Numbered from the stretch's first letter, positions 1 to 9,014 are shown. The stretch is DNA of 64,000 nt from Paraburkholderia sp. BCC1885 (GCF_900996235.1 NZ_CAAJGM010000055.1:116965-180964), one strand, 5' to 3'. Notes: generated by a model not told the origin, from the letters alone. Numbers and translations: made by a program.

Positions 1-727
1 GCGCCAGCGAGAAAGCATCGTCCGCGTCGTTGCAGCCTTTGCCGTGGCCGCCGCCGAGATAGCGCAGAGTCAGCACGTCATGCACGGCCTCGCCGATTGC
101 CGCGCCCGAGAGTGTGCCGGGCTCCTCGTTGCGCCAGAAGCGCCGCACGCCGACGCCGAGTGCGAACAGCGCCAGCACGAACACCACACCAAATAACAGC
201 GCCAATACGCTGTGCGGGAAGACCGCGTAAAAATTGCCGTCATGCCCGTGCGACGACACCGCTGACGGGAACAGCGAGCCTTGCAGCATCAGCGCCAGGA
301 TCAGGAATAGCGCGAGTCCGCCTGCCAAAGCGAGCGCCAGCGTCAACCCATTGCGCTTGTAAAGCGAGCCGAAACTAGCGGGCCACGCGTAGTCCACATA
401 GGTTTGCAGGCGCACTTCGGCCATCGCCTTTGGCACATTCACCGCGAACTCATGGGGCGGCGCGTACTGGCACGCATGTAGGCACGCGCCGCAGTTGTGG
501 CAGAGGTTGGCGAGGAAATGCACGTCGGCGCGGCCAAATTCGAGGCGGCGCGTCATGGCTGGAAATACGGCGCAGAACCCTTCGCAATAGCGGCAGGCAT
601 TGCAGACCTGCATGATGCGGCTCACCTCGCCCTCGGCGGGGGTCATCGCAAACCCAATCGGGCCTTCGTTCATGGGGTTCGAGGCAAGCGCGCTCGCCTC
701 CCGGGTGAGCGCCTCAAGCGACTGCAT
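1..727 (-). CDS. tcuB: TcuB, tricarballylate utilisation Fe-S/membrane protein (3' end outside window)
   Basis: Only the first ~242 codons are inside the window. TcuB reoxidises the FAD of TcuA and passes electrons to the quinone pool. Two cysteine clusters of a ferredoxin-like [4Fe-4S] module are visible: C42/C45/C48/C52 and C76/C79/C82/C86. They are followed by hydrophobic segments around residues 130-148 and 160-182, as expected for the membrane half. The start ([10 protein letters not shown]) overlaps the end of tcuA by 14 bp, so the two are translationally coupled. The family is known from Salmonella tricarballylate catabolism; the actual substrate here could be another tricarboxylate. 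Confidence 0.85.
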   Translation of the reverse strand, partial: MQSLEALTREASALASNPMNEGPIGFAMTPAEGEVSRIMQVCNACRYCEGFCAVFPAMTRRLEFGRADVHFLANLCHNCGACLHACQYAPPHEFAVNVPKAMAEVRLQTYVDYAWPASFGSLYKRNGLTLALALAGGLALFLILALMLQGSLFPSAVSSHGHDGNFYAVFPHSVLALLFGVVFVLALFALGVGVRRFWRNEEPGTLSGAAIGEAVHDVLTLRYLGGGHGKGCNDADDAFSLA

Positions 728-2120
728 GACGGCCTTCCTTCGATTCAAACGCGGCTTTGGCCGCCTGGGTTCCCGCGATGCGGCCGAACGCCGTGCCGAT
801 GGCCATGCCGACACCGGCCGTATACCCTTTGCCGAGCACATTGCCTGCCATCATTTCACCGGCCACGTAAAGATTAGGACTAGGCTTGCCGCCGAAATGC
901 ACCGCCGCCTGTTCGTTGACCTTCAGACCGAGATACGTGAACGTGATACCCGGACGCAGTGCGAACGCGTAAAAGGGCGGCTTGTCGATGGGTTGCGCCC
1001 AGTGCGTTTTGGGCGGCGTCAGGCCTTCCGTGTGGCAATCGTCGAGTACGGCGTGATTGAAGGTGCCGACGCGGCAAGCGGCGTTATAGGCTTCGACGGC
1101 ACGCACGAAGGCGGCTTCATCGAGCCCGACGGCGCGCGCCAGTTCGCCGAGCGCGCCTGCCCGGGTGCCGGGAAATACCGGCGGCATGAAACGGCCAATC
1201 GCTTTCGAGTCGATGATCGAATAACCGATCTGCCCCGGCTGGTACGCCACCAGCCTGCCCCAGATTGCGTAGCGCTTCGGCCAGAAATCCTCGCCTTCGT
1301 CGTAAAAGCGCTCGGCATGGCGATTGACGACGATGCCGAGCGACACGCAATCCACTCGGGTGCAGATACCGCCGTCGTATAGCGGTGCACGGGCGTCAAT
1401 CGCGACGCAATGCGATTGCGCAGGATCGCCGATCGAATCGGCGCCGGCCTCGATCATGAACTTCAGCAGTACGCCCATGTTGAAGCGCGTGCCGCGAATC
1501 AGGAAGTTTTCCGCGACCCATTCGCCGTTCACCTGCCCCCAGGCCTCGCGCAGCCACTCGCGGTTCGATTCGAAACCACCCGCGGCCAGCACGCAACTAC
1601 GCGCCTCGATCCGTTCGCTGCCGATGCGCGCCGCGACGAAGCGCTCACCATCCAACTCGATTGCATCCACGGGGGCGTTATAGCGTATCTGCACGCCGAG
1701 TGCTTCGGCACTACGAAAGTAGGCATTGACGAGCGCCTTGCCGCCGCCCATGAAAAACGCGTTGGTGCGTGCCACATGCAGCGCGCCCGACAGCGGCGGC
1801 TGGAAATGCACACCGTGACGGCGCATCCAGTCGCGGCAGGTCGACGATTCACGAATCGCCAGACGTGCGAGCGTTTCATTCGTGAGGCCGCCGGTGACCT
1901 TAAGCAGGTCTTGCCAGTATTCCTCTTCCGGATAGGCGTCGATCAGCACGTCCTGCGGCGCGTCGTGCATGCAGCGCAGATTGCGCGTGTGCTGCGAATT
2001 GCCGCCACGCCATTCGCGCGGTGCCGCTTCGAGCAGCAGCACCGAGGCGCCCGCCTCGCGCGCCATCAACGCGGCACATAGCGCGGCATTGCCTCCACCG
2101 ATGACCAGTACGTCCACCAT
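714..2120 (-). CDS. tcuA: TcuA, FAD-dependent tricarballylate dehydrogenase
   Basis: Flavoprotein of the fumarate reductase/succinate dehydrogenase family that oxidises tricarballylate to cis-aconitate. The N-terminus carries the FAD dinucleotide-binding motif ([19 protein letters not shown], residues 5-23), and the C-terminus has the typical closing FAD contact region ([19 protein letters not shown]). Length, 468 aa, matches the family. I chose the ATG at 2120 ([10 protein letters not shown]), with GGAG about 10 nt upstream; a GTG at 2144 would add eight residues with no family support. It is directly upstream of tcuB with a 14-bp overlap, so they form one operon. Confidence 0.87.
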   Translation of the reverse strand: MVDVLVIGGGNAALCAALMAREAGASVLLLEAAPREWRGGNSQHTRNLRCMHDAPQDVLIDAYPEEEYWQDLLKVTGGLTNETLARLAIRESSTCRDWMRRHGVHFQPPLSGALHVARTNAFFMGGGKALVNAYFRSAEALGVQIRYNAPVDAIELDGERFVAARIGSERIEARSCVLAAGGFESNREWLREAWGQVNGEWVAENFLIRGTRFNMGVLLKFMIEAGADSIGDPAQSHCVAIDARAPLYDGGICTRVDCVSLGIVVNRHAERFYDEGEDFWPKRYAIWGRLVAYQPGQIGYSIIDSKAIGRFMPPVFPGTRAGALGELARAVGLDEAAFVRAVEAYNAACRVGTFNHAVLDDCHTEGLTPPKTHWAQPIDKPPFYAFALRPGITFTYLGLKVNEQAAVHFGGKPSPNLYVAGEMMAGNVLGKGYTAGVGMAIGTAFGRIAGTQAAKAAFESKEGRHAVA

Positions 2121-2254
2121 ATCTGTCTCGCTCCGCTCCCACACGCAACCGGCTTGCCATACCAGCGAGTGTAGGAGCTTAGGTATTCAGCCGCCAGCAG
2201 AGACCGGGCAAGACGGGTTCGCGATTCGTGAAGGCCGGACGACGCCTGAGCCAC

Positions 2255-3415
2255 TCAGGCGTGCAATACCAGCTTCTGCACTCGCCAGTTCAGCAACTCC
2301 GCAACGAACAGCACGTTCTCCGACGGGCAAGCCATCTGATGAATCCAGCCAAACTGCTTCGGTTGCTTGCCGGATTCGCCGAGCACGCCGAGCACCTTGC
2401 CGTCGAGCGACAGCTTGTAAATGCGTCCTGGAAACGCATCCGAACTATAGAGAACCTGGTTGGGACCCGGCGAAATGCAGATTGCCCACGGCGAGCCTGG
2501 CGCGAACGTTCCGGCGGCGATGGCGGCTTCATCCGGTGCGTAGCCGATTGCCGGGCGCGCGCCTGGCGGCACGGGTACGTCGATCGTGAACTGGCGCTGG
2601 AAATTGCCTTCGCCGTCGAACACCTGAATGCGCCGGTTGCTGCGATCGGCCACATACACGCTGCCGTTGGCGTCGAGTGCGATGCTATGCGGCGTATGGA
2701 ACTGGCCGGGACCGGTACCCCGCTCGCCCCACGACTTGAGCCAGTTGCCGTCCTTGTCGACCTTGGCGACGCGCGAGTTGATATAGCCGTCGCTGATGTA
2801 GGTGTTGCCGGCTACGTCCCACGCCACGTCCGTCACCTGACGGAAGCGGCCCGGCTCGGCGGGCAACGGTGGATTCGGATGTTTGAGCGGCGCGGTGTCT
2901 TCATCCGCGGCTTCCTGTTTGCGGCCGAACACCATCGCGACACGTCCCTCGGGGGTGAACTTGATCACCATGTCCGAGCCCTTGTCGGTCACCCAGATGT
3001 TGTCGTGAACATCCACCTTGACCGAATGCGCGAACGACCACGCATACAGGTTGCGGCCGATTTCGCGAATGAACCGGCCATTCGGTGCGAATTCAAGCAA
3101 CTGTGCCGCTGCCGCGCCATAAGCCGGTCCGCTCGTATTGCCGCGCGACAGCACGAAAATGTGGCCTTTCGAATTAAGCGCGACGCCTGAGCATTCGCCC
3201 AGATAAACGTCGTTGGGCAAACGCACCGGGTCGGGTATGGAGTCGTAGGCGATGGCTGGCACCGTGCCGGTTTCCGTCTCGGCATAGCCGAAACGCGGCA
3301 TCAAGGCGAGTGCCGCGGCGCCCTCGCCCGCAAGGGCAAGGAAACGGCGCCGGGTAACGGAACGCTGCTGCGGATCGCCGCAGCATGGACAGGATTCCGA
3401 ATGAGGGACGTTCAT
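2255..3415 (-). CDS. Tat-exported NHL-repeat beta-propeller protein
   Basis: A 386-aa protein with NHL-type repeats (for example HSIALDANGSVYVADRSNRR and DVAWDVAGNTYISDGY), predicted to fold as a six-bladed propeller. A twin-arginine signal (TRRRFLALAGEGAAALAL, residues 21-38) directs it to the periplasm, so it may carry a cofactor or fold in the cytoplasm. Unusually, a CPCCG motif (residues 9-13) lies in front of the Tat motif. The ATG at 3415 is preceded by a strong GGAGGT with 7-nt spacing; an in-frame GTG nine bases upstream is less likely. It lies 134 bp upstream of tcuA on the same strand. Propellers of this type include peptidyl-hydroxyglycine lyase-like and SMP-30-like enzymes; the reaction here is unknown. 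Confidence 0.8.
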   Translation of the reverse strand: MNVPHSESCPCCGDPQQRSVTRRRFLALAGEGAAALALMPRFGYAETETGTVPAIAYDSIPDPVRLPNDVYLGECSGVALNSKGHIFVLSRGNTSGPAYGAAAAQLLEFAPNGRFIREIGRNLYAWSFAHSVKVDVHDNIWVTDKGSDMVIKFTPEGRVAMVFGRKQEAADEDTAPLKHPNPPLPAEPGRFRQVTDVAWDVAGNTYISDGYINSRVAKVDKDGNWLKSWGERGTGPGQFHTPHSIALDANGSVYVADRSNRRIQVFDGEGNFQRQFTIDVPVPPGARPAIGYAPDEAAIAAGTFAPGSPWAICISPGPNQVLYSSDAFPGRIYKLSLDGKVLGVLGESGKQPKQFGWIHQMACPSENVLFVAELLNWRVQKLVLHA

Positions 3416-3680
3416 CGACTTCACCTCCTTGTTATTCGTGGACCTTGCAGGGATCTTTCGTTAGCCTTGCCCGGCACGGCATGTCTCCTATGTGCCGCTC
3501 TCACTATAGTGCATGTTATGAGGCATGTGCTTCAGACAGGCCCGCTCATGGCTTCTGCATGTGCGAATGCGGGCAATCCCTGAGACGAAAGGCCAGAAAC
3601 CATCATGAAGATGGCAGGAATGTCAGCAAGAGGTGTGCGCTAAAGCGGCCGCAAGAATGCAGCGGCCCCGCGAACCGGAC
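3416..3680. other. Intergenic, no gene recognised
   Basis: Short open frames on the plus strand here have no recognisable protein features. The stretch contains the GGAGGT ribosome-binding site of the minus-strand propeller gene at its left edge. Nothing else supportable was seen. Confidence 0.4.
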
Positions 3681-3716
3681 GCGGCTCGCTATCAATAACG
3701 GATGATAGCGAGCCGC
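3681..3716 (-). terminator. 14-bp perfect hairpin overlapping a stop codon
   Basis: GCGGCTCGCTATCA (3681-3694) pairs perfectly with 3703-3716 across an 8-nt loop. The TGA of the 73-aa minus-strand gene (3692-3694) lies inside the downstream arm. There is no T-run after it on either strand, so it may be a transcript-end-stabilising or Rho-associated hairpin, not a classical intrinsic terminator. Confidence 0.5.
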
Positions 3717-3913
3717 TTCAGTTGGGAGACCACTTCGGCGACGCTGCCGGTCACTATTTTGTTGCGGAAAGTGCGTGTCACGACGAGGCTCGCGACCGCG
3801 TCGTAGTACCAGACACCAACTTTCCGTCCACCAAGCTCGACGATACCGCCCACGCTATCCGCAGGGCCGTCGTCTATCGAAACGACCAGCCTGATCGAAG
3901 GTCCATGGCGCAT
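3692..3913 (-). CDS. Small conserved-looking hypothetical protein (73 aa)
   Basis: The frame encodes MRHGPSIRLVVSIDDGPADS... and ends LKRLAIIRY. It has a balanced amino-acid composition, unlike the Arg/Ala/Pro-rich antisense shadows nearby, and GAGG about 10 nt upstream of the ATG. There is no signal peptide or membrane segment. The central GGIVELGGRKVGVWYYDAV looks like a small beta-strand domain. I do not recognise the family and assign no function. It stands alone between the propeller gene and the LprI-like gene. Confidence 0.55.
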   Translation of the reverse strand: MRHGPSIRLVVSIDDGPADSVGGIVELGGRKVGVWYYDAVASLVVTRTFRNKIVTGSVAEVVSQLKRLAIIRY

Positions 3914-3983
3914 ATGCTGCTATGCCTCAATTCTGTTTGCGCCGTTGCGCGGAGACCGTGATGCCGGTCCCCGCTCATATCGC

Positions 3984-4493
3984 TTACTTCGTGGCCGGGT
4001 TCGTGAGCGGGCCGGCCGCGACCAGTGAATCGCTCTTCATCTGTCGCACGGCGTCCGCGGCTGACGGCGCCAGCTTCTGCTCCACCAGTGCCGCTTCGAA
4101 CGCATCGTGCCGGGCGTGCTTCGCCTCGTCGTAATCGGCATCCAGTTCGGCGATGCGCCGCTCGTACCAGTTCTGTACGCAGGCCGTATCGGTGCAGTTA
4201 TGCTGGCGCCACAGCCATTGCTGGATTCGCGCGGATTCCACCGACGTCGGATCGATACTCGCGTCCCGCGCGCGCTGATACGCCGTCGCAAGCCGATCGT
4301 CGAGGCTGGAGAGTTGCGGGTCATTGCAGACAATCTTTTCGGAGACCGAAGATTTACTCGTGCAATGAAAACTGGCTGCCGACGCGGCGCCCGCAAACGT
4401 CGCGCACACCGCCAGAATGCAGATCGACAGGCTCGCCGACGGTCTCGCCAGCAAACGGGCAATGAATAGAGATGCGGTGTTCGATTTGGACAT
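3984..4493 (-). CDS. LprI/DUF1311-like exported protein
   Basis: A 169-aa secreted protein: a long basic N-terminus, a hydrophobic signal segment ([20 protein letters not shown], cleavage near residue 41), then a lysozyme-inhibitor LprI N-terminal-like module. The diagnostic pattern is FHCTSKSSVSEKIVCNDPQLS, then a second cysteine pair (CTDTACVQNWYERRIAEL). The family is named for a mycobacterial lysozyme inhibitor, but most Gram-negative members have no tested activity. A monocistronic location is likely: the next minus-strand gene upstream starts at 5059, after a 230-bp gap. Confidence 0.68.
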   Translation of the reverse strand: MSKSNTASLFIARLLARPSASLSICILAVCATFAGAASAASFHCTSKSSVSEKIVCNDPQLSSLDDRLATAYQRARDASIDPTSVESARIQQWLWRQHNCTDTACVQNWYERRIAELDADYDEAKHARHDAFEAALVEQKLAPSAADAVRQMKSDSLVAAGPLTNPATK

Positions 4494-4726
4494 GACTCAC
4501 CCTGTAGAAAGAGGTACGCGGATAGTGGCGAACGCTCTCATCGAATCAGGGCATACACGAGACACAGACAGGGTACAGACGGGGCATGCACCGGCAGATG
4601 AGATTCGCACGCGAACAGAATAATTTGCTCGCGCGGAATCTAGCCGCGAAAAAAAGGCCGATGAGCGAGAGTGCTTACGAAAGATTTCCGGTCCGGGCCT
4701 GGACCTGGCTGCGGCTTATGCCTCGA

Positions 4727-5059
4727 TCAAGCGGAATTCAAGCGGAATACCTGCGCGAGAGGCGTCCATTCGATTTTGGTCGAATGCGGCAAGGGCTGCT
4801 GAAAATAGGACATCAGCGTCTCCCATTCCTTGACTCGCGCAGGCGTGCCTGCGCCGATAGCCAGTTGCTCCGGCCTGAAATCCTCGGGCGCGTCGATCAG
4901 CATGACGAGCCGGTTTTCACGCCGCCAGATCGTCATGTCATGAATGCCTGAAGCGCGCAGATGCGCCAGTACCTCGGGCCAGACTTCACGGTGATAACGG
5001 TCGTATTCGGCCAGTACCGCAGGATCGTCGCGCAGATCAAGGGCAAGACAATAATGCAT
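4727..5059 (-). CDS. L-rhamnose mutarotase-like protein (RhaM/DUF718 family)
   Basis: A 110-aa single-domain protein of the RhaM fold, which interconverts alpha and beta anomers of a sugar. Family landmarks are RYHREVWPEVLAHLRASGI with its conserved His, and the strand DMTIWRRENRLVMLIDA. The ATG at 5059 gives the usual start MHYCLALDLRDDP; the frame stays open upstream but without family similarity. It sits directly beside a remnant of an enolase-superfamily sugar-acid dehydratase on the same strand, so it is probably the survivor of a deoxy-sugar (fucose/rhamnose-type) catabolic operon. Confidence 0.8.
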   Translation of the reverse strand: MHYCLALDLRDDPAVLAEYDRYHREVWPEVLAHLRASGIHDMTIWRRENRLVMLIDAPEDFRPEQLAIGAGTPARVKEWETLMSYFQQPLPHSTKIEWTPLAQVFRLNSA

Positions 5060-5100
5060 GCAACACTCCAGAACGGTAACGGGTGGCCGGCGGCCCGGAC

Positions 5101-5295
5101 TCACGCGTTCACAGGCGTGTCGACTTCGATCTGCAGCCGCTGTTGCGCGCGAATCGCGTCCCGGTCGACGCCGATGCCCGGCGACGCCAGCGGCGTCGCA
5201 TAACCGTGCTCCCCCACAATCGAGGCGCCGGTCAGCGAGTCCAGTTGAGGAATGTACTCGAGCCAGCTCGAATTGGGTACAGCCGCGCACAACCG
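5101..5295 (-). pseudogene. 3' remnant of a mandelate racemase/muconate lactonising enzyme-family dehydratase
   Basis: The minus-strand frame reads RLCAAVPNSSWLEYIPQLDS then GEHGYATPLASPGIGVDRDA and stops at 5101. This is the typical C-terminal end of enolase-superfamily sugar-acid dehydratases. Similarity begins abruptly near 5295, where the IclR remnant begins on the other strand; the N-terminal ~300 residues are missing. It is 41 bp upstream of the mutarotase gene, consistent with a former shared operon. It cannot be active. Confidence 0.6.
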
Positions 5296-5297
5296 GG

Positions 5298-5482
5298 ACG
5301 TACCCGCGGAAATTTTCCGCATGGTGGTGACGCTGGAAGCGCGCGGCTATCTGCTGGCTACGGGCGACCGCTACGTTCTCTCGTTGCGGCTGTTTCAACT
5401 GGCGTACCGGCATCAACCGGTGCGTTCGCTGGTCCCGACCGCGCTGCCGCTGATGACGCGGCTCGCCAAGCAGGCCGGGCAA
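5298..5482 (+). pseudogene. Internal remnant of an IclR-family regulator
   Basis: The plus-strand frame contains AEIFRMVVTLEARGYLLATG, then YVLSLRLFQLAYRHQPVRSL and ALPLMTRLAKQAGQ. This is the second half of an IclR winged-helix domain plus the linker to the effector domain. Both ends are missing: similarity starts near 5298 at the junction with the dehydratase remnant and stops near 5482. It was probably the divergent regulator of the lost sugar operon. Confidence 0.6.
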
Positions 5483-5780
5483 GTCGCGGCAACCAGGCGG
5501 GAACTACGTGGCGACGGCGTGGCAAATAAGCCGCAGTCAAACGGCAAACCGGCCCTCCGGTAGGTCCTGCCGCACCGCCAGCCCGACCGGAAAGTCCGGT
5601 TTGTGCGATCATTACACTATTTTGAAAATGCGGGCTCCCCACCCCGTCCAGCGCCAGATCGGCCATTACCGGTCCAGCGGACGTGATTAGCCCTATTTAG
5701 TACACGATCGCGTCCGATACGGGCGCGAAACGATCTATTGAACACAGTTGCGGGCTCCGCTCGCGGCGCAACACAGTTAT
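5483..5780. other. Intergenic region upstream of hpnH
   Basis: About 300 bp between the IclR remnant and hpnH. The stretch at 5600-5720 is relatively AT-rich (cattacactattttgaaaa; ctatttagtacacg) and is the likely place for the hpnH promoter, but no clear -35/-10 pair was assigned. Confidence 0.35.
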
Positions 5781-5797
5781 TGAGGAGCATTGCCAGT

Positions 5798-7363
5798 ATG
5801 GGAGTGCCAATTTCGCAGGCCTGGACGGTCGCCACTTATGTCCTGAAGCAGAAGCTGATGCGGCGCACCCGCTATCCGCTCGTTCTCATGCTCGAACCGC
5901 TGATGCGTTGCAACCTGGCGTGCGCGGGCTGCGGGAAGATCCAGTACCCCGCGCACGTCCTGAAATCGCAACTCACGCCGGAGCAGTGCTTCAAGGCCGT
6001 CGAGGAATGCGGCACGCCGATGGTCGCGATTCCGGGCGGCGAGCCGCTCCTGCATCCGCAGATGCCGGAGATCGTCGCGGGTCTCGTCGCGCGCAAGAAA
6101 TACGTTTATATGTGCACGAACGCGTTGCTGCTCGCCAAGAACCTGCACCTCTTCAAGCCGAGCAAGTATTTGTCGTTCTCGGTGCACGTCGACGGCCAGC
6201 GCGAGCATCACGATTTCGCCGTGTGCCGTGAAGGCGGCTACGACATCGCCATGGAAGGCGTGCGTGCGGCAGTCGCCGCCGGTTTCCGCGTCACCACCAA
6301 TACGACGCTGTTCGACGGCGCCGATCCGAACAGCGTGCGTCTGCACTTCGACGAAATGATGGAAGTCGGCGTCGAAAGCATGATGGTCTCGCCGGGTTAC
6401 ACATACGACAAGGCGCCGGACCAGAAGCACTTCCTCGGCCGCGCGCGCTCGAAGAAGCTGTTCCGCGCCATCCTCTCGAACCGGAAGAAGAGCTGGCGCT
6501 TTAACGCGTCGCCCATCTTCATGGAATTCCTGATGGGCAAGAAACAGCTTACCTGCACGCCGTGGGGCATGCCCACCTACAGCATCTTCGGTTGGCAAAA
6601 GCCGTGCTACCTGCTGCAGGACGGCTACGCGGACAGCTTCGACGAGCTGATGGAAAGCGTCAAGTGGTCCGAATACGGCACGGAAAGCGGCAATCCGAAA
6701 TGCGCCAACTGCATGGTGCACTCGGGCTATGAAGCGAGCGGCGTGAATTACACGTTCGGTTCGTTCAAGGGCCTGTTCCAGACCGTCAAGGCGATGCTGT
6801 TCGACAGCTATAAGGATCCCGAAGCAAATCAGATTCTCGACGGCTGGAAGAAGACCTCGCACGAAGTGCCGATGGTGTTCGTCCCGACGGCGCCGAAGGC
6901 CAAGGCGGATGCCGCCGCTGACGTAGCCGCGGTTGCGCTCGCGCAACCTGCGGCTGCCCCGGTCAATCCGGACCAGATGGAAACGGCGGCCGGCACCGAG
7001 CACGAGCAGCTCGAAGGCTGGGCGCCGGAGCTGAATTCGGAAGCCGAAGTGCGCGAAGCCATGGAAAAGGCCTTCGATTACCGCGGCGACGTCACGATCA
7101 CCCGCAAGGACGGCTCGACCATCGCGGGCTACCTGTACGACCGCCAGTACGGCGCGGCCTTCAAGGATTGCTTCGTGCGGATCATTCCGACCGGCAAGCA
7201 GACCAAGGAAGTGATTCCGTATCCGGAGATCGGCGGCATTGCCTTCACCGGCAAGGATACGGCGGCCGGCAAGACCTTCGAAAACTGGGTCAAGCGGTAC
7301 TGGGAAAAGAAAGCTGCCGGCGAGCAGAACATCCAGATCGAACCGGAATACCTCGGCGACTAA
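5798..7363 (+). CDS. hpnH: HpnH, adenosyl-hopene transferase (radical SAM) with C-terminal extension
   Basis: Radical SAM enzyme that adds an adenosyl group to diploptene, the first step of C35 hopanoid side-chain formation. The [4Fe-4S]-binding C38-x3-C42-x2-C45 motif (CNLACAGC) follows a conserved LVLMLEPLMR segment, and the SAM-binding IPGGEPLLHP motif comes later. The ATG at 5798 has GAGGAG 10 nt upstream; a TTG at 5738 is not needed. At 521 aa it is longer than a core HpnH. An Ala/Pro-rich linker (~364-400) leads to an extra domain (~407-521) that ends in WVKRYWEKKAAGEQNIQIEP. That domain has PilZ-like strand spacing but no clear motif. A strong hairpin follows the gene. Confidence 0.9.
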   Translation: MGVPISQAWTVATYVLKQKLMRRTRYPLVLMLEPLMRCNLACAGCGKIQYPAHVLKSQLTPEQCFKAVEECGTPMVAIPGGEPLLHPQMPEIVAGLVARKKYVYMCTNALLLAKNLHLFKPSKYLSFSVHVDGQREHHDFAVCREGGYDIAMEGVRAAVAAGFRVTTNTTLFDGADPNSVRLHFDEMMEVGVESMMVSPGYTYDKAPDQKHFLGRARSKKLFRAILSNRKKSWRFNASPIFMEFLMGKKQLTCTPWGMPTYSIFGWQKPCYLLQDGYADSFDELMESVKWSEYGTESGNPKCANCMVHSGYEASGVNYTFGSFKGLFQTVKAMLFDSYKDPEANQILDGWKKTSHEVPMVFVPTAPKAKADAAADVAAVALAQPAAAPVNPDQMETAAGTEHEQLEGWAPELNSEAEVREAMEKAFDYRGDVTITRKDGSTIAGYLYDRQYGAAFKDCFVRIIPTGKQTKEVIPYPEIGGIAFTGKDTAAGKTFENWVKRYWEKKAAGEQNIQIEPEYLGD

Positions 7364-7378
7364 GTTTGCCGGGTGATC

Positions 7379-7457
7379 GGCCGGGGCTCGCGCGGAGCCC
7401 CGGCCTCTCAAACTTCATCGAACCCAAGGCCCGTCAGGGCTTTTTTTTCGGCCCTGC
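7379..7457 (+). terminator. Tandem terminator hairpins after hpnH
   Basis: The first hairpin (7379-7405) is an 11-bp perfect stem, GGCCGGGGCTC / GAGCCCCGGCC, with a 5-nt loop. A second, weaker GC hairpin (7429-7440) runs straight into eight T residues (7441-7448), the classical intrinsic terminator form. An alternative stem CAGGGC/GCCCTG encloses the T-run. Confidence 0.75.
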
Positions 7458-7826
7458 CATTGCGCCGTTTCATCGCGCTCGACTCATCTCATTCTTCATT
7501 CTTCGCACCGCTGCGCGCTCGCGCCCTGTCCGTGTAAATCAAACGGCAAGTTCAGTCCGTTAGTTATGGATGGATACAGCGCCTGCATGAATACGTGCGG
7601 ACAAGTCATCAATCTGTAACTGTACTCCTTCCGAAACCCTGCGACTGTACGGGTTCCCGCTCTCACGCTGCCGCTAAGATTGCGCCTCGACAGGAATCGC
7701 GTTGCGATTCGTCCCGGCCGGTTTCCGCCCTCGCTGTATCCGACGGTATATCTCGCTTGTTGCTCTGCACGGACACAGCGACTGTCGCTCCCCCATACGC
7801 ACGACAAAACCAGAAACATCATCGAC
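7458..7826. other. Porin upstream region
   Basis: About 370 bp without a convincing gene. The long untranslated stretch before the porin ATG suggests post-transcriptional control, as is common for outer-membrane porin mRNAs, but no specific RNA structure or promoter was assigned. A plus-strand frame continuous with the porin extends back to 7680, but it has no signal peptide at its start and is not believed. Confidence 0.35.
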
Positions 7827-9008
7827 ATGAGAAAAACCCTACTGGCTGCGGCTATTTCGCTCTGCTGGACCGCAAGCAGTTACGCACAAAGCAGTGTCAC
7901 GCTGTACGGCATCATCGACACGGCGGTGATCTATGCGAACAACCAGACCACCAATCCGGGCAAAGCCGGCGCACCGGGACACAGCGGCGTGGAAATGGAC
8001 AGCGGCGGCATTAGCGGCACACGCTGGGGCCTGCGCGGCTCCGAAGATCTGGGCGGCGGCCTGTCGGCCATCTTCACCTTGGAAGACGGTTTTTCGAGCG
8101 CCAACGGCAAGCTCAGCAACTCGGGCGACCTGTTCGGACGCCAGGCGTTTGTCGGCTTGAGTTCGAAGACTTACGGCAGCATCACGCTCGGCCGTCAGTA
8201 CAGCTTCATGTCGCAGTATCTCTCGGCGATGAGCGCGGAAGGCCTAGGCTGGGCCGGCAATCTTGCGGATCACCCGTTCGACAACGACGACATGATCCGC
8301 CATCAAAGCATCCAGAATTCGGTTCGCTATGAAAGCCAGACGTATCGCGGGCTGACGGCGGGCACGATGTACGGCTTCTCGAATGAGGCCGGGCAATTCT
8401 CGAACGACCGCGCCTATAGCGCCGGCGCCAAGTATGCGAACGGTCCGGTGTCGCTTGCAGCCAGCTTCCTGCAGATCAACCGCTCGGTCGGTGCTGCCAA
8501 TGTCAACCCGAGCGGCGCCGTCACCAACGGCGACAGCGATGCGGTCATCACTGGCGGCAGTCAGCAGATCTGGGGCCTGGGCGGAAAGTATGATTTCGGT
8601 CCCGCGTCGATCGGGCTGGTCTGGACGCATTCGTCCACGACCGACGTCACCAGCGTCTACCAGGGCGGCAATCTCGCGCCGCTGGTGGGCAGCCTGCTGC
8701 GCTTCAACAACTTCGAAGTCAACGGTCAGTACTTCGTGACGCGTGCGCTGAGCCTCTCCGCGTCGTACACCTATACCGATGGCCGCTTCGATTCGGCAAC
8801 CAGCAGTCTCTCGCCGAAGTGGCACGAGGCTATCGCGCAGGCGGATTATCAGTTCAGCCGCCGTACCGACGTCTATCTGGAAAGCCTCTATCAAACCGTG
8901 AGCGGCGGTCGCGGCAATCCGGCGTTCAACGCCTCGATGTTCAACGTCACGCAGTCGTCGAACAATCGGCAGTTGCTGTTCGTCGCCGGCTTCCGTCACC
9001 GCTTCTGA
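7827..9008 (+). CDS. Gram-negative porin (Burkholderia OpcP/Porin_4 type)
   Basis: A 393-aa outer-membrane porin. The ATG at 7827 opens a clean Sec signal peptide (MRKTLLAAAISLCWTASSYA, cut before QSSVTLYG). The mature start SSVTLYGIIDTAV and the segment GTRWGLRGSEDLGGGLSAIF are hallmark Burkholderiaceae porin sequences. GNLADHPF, near the constriction loop, and the terminal FVAGFRHRF, ending in Phe, fit a 16-strand trimeric porin recognised by the BAM machinery. It is flanked by terminators on both sides and so is monocistronic. Substrate preference cannot be read from the sequence. Confidence 0.93.
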   Translation: MRKTLLAAAISLCWTASSYAQSSVTLYGIIDTAVIYANNQTTNPGKAGAPGHSGVEMDSGGISGTRWGLRGSEDLGGGLSAIFTLEDGFSSANGKLSNSGDLFGRQAFVGLSSKTYGSITLGRQYSFMSQYLSAMSAEGLGWAGNLADHPFDNDDMIRHQSIQNSVRYESQTYRGLTAGTMYGFSNEAGQFSNDRAYSAGAKYANGPVSLAASFLQINRSVGAANVNPSGAVTNGDSDAVITGGSQQIWGLGGKYDFGPASIGLVWTHSSTTDVTSVYQGGNLAPLVGSLLRFNNFEVNGQYFVTRALSLSASYTYTDGRFDSATSSLSPKWHEAIAQADYQFSRRTDVYLESLYQTVSGGRGNPAFNASMFNVTQSSNNRQLLFVAGFRHRF

Positions 9009-9014
9009 CTGGAT

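Noticed and set aside
3401..3705. Overlapping short plus-strand frames after the propeller gene start
   Set aside because: They overlap the start and ribosome-binding site of the minus-strand gene and show no protein features.
5777..7411. Long open frame antisense to hpnH
   Set aside because: Low-information, Arg/Ala/Leu/Val-rich translation mirroring codon bias of the real gene; no family features and no ribosome-binding site.
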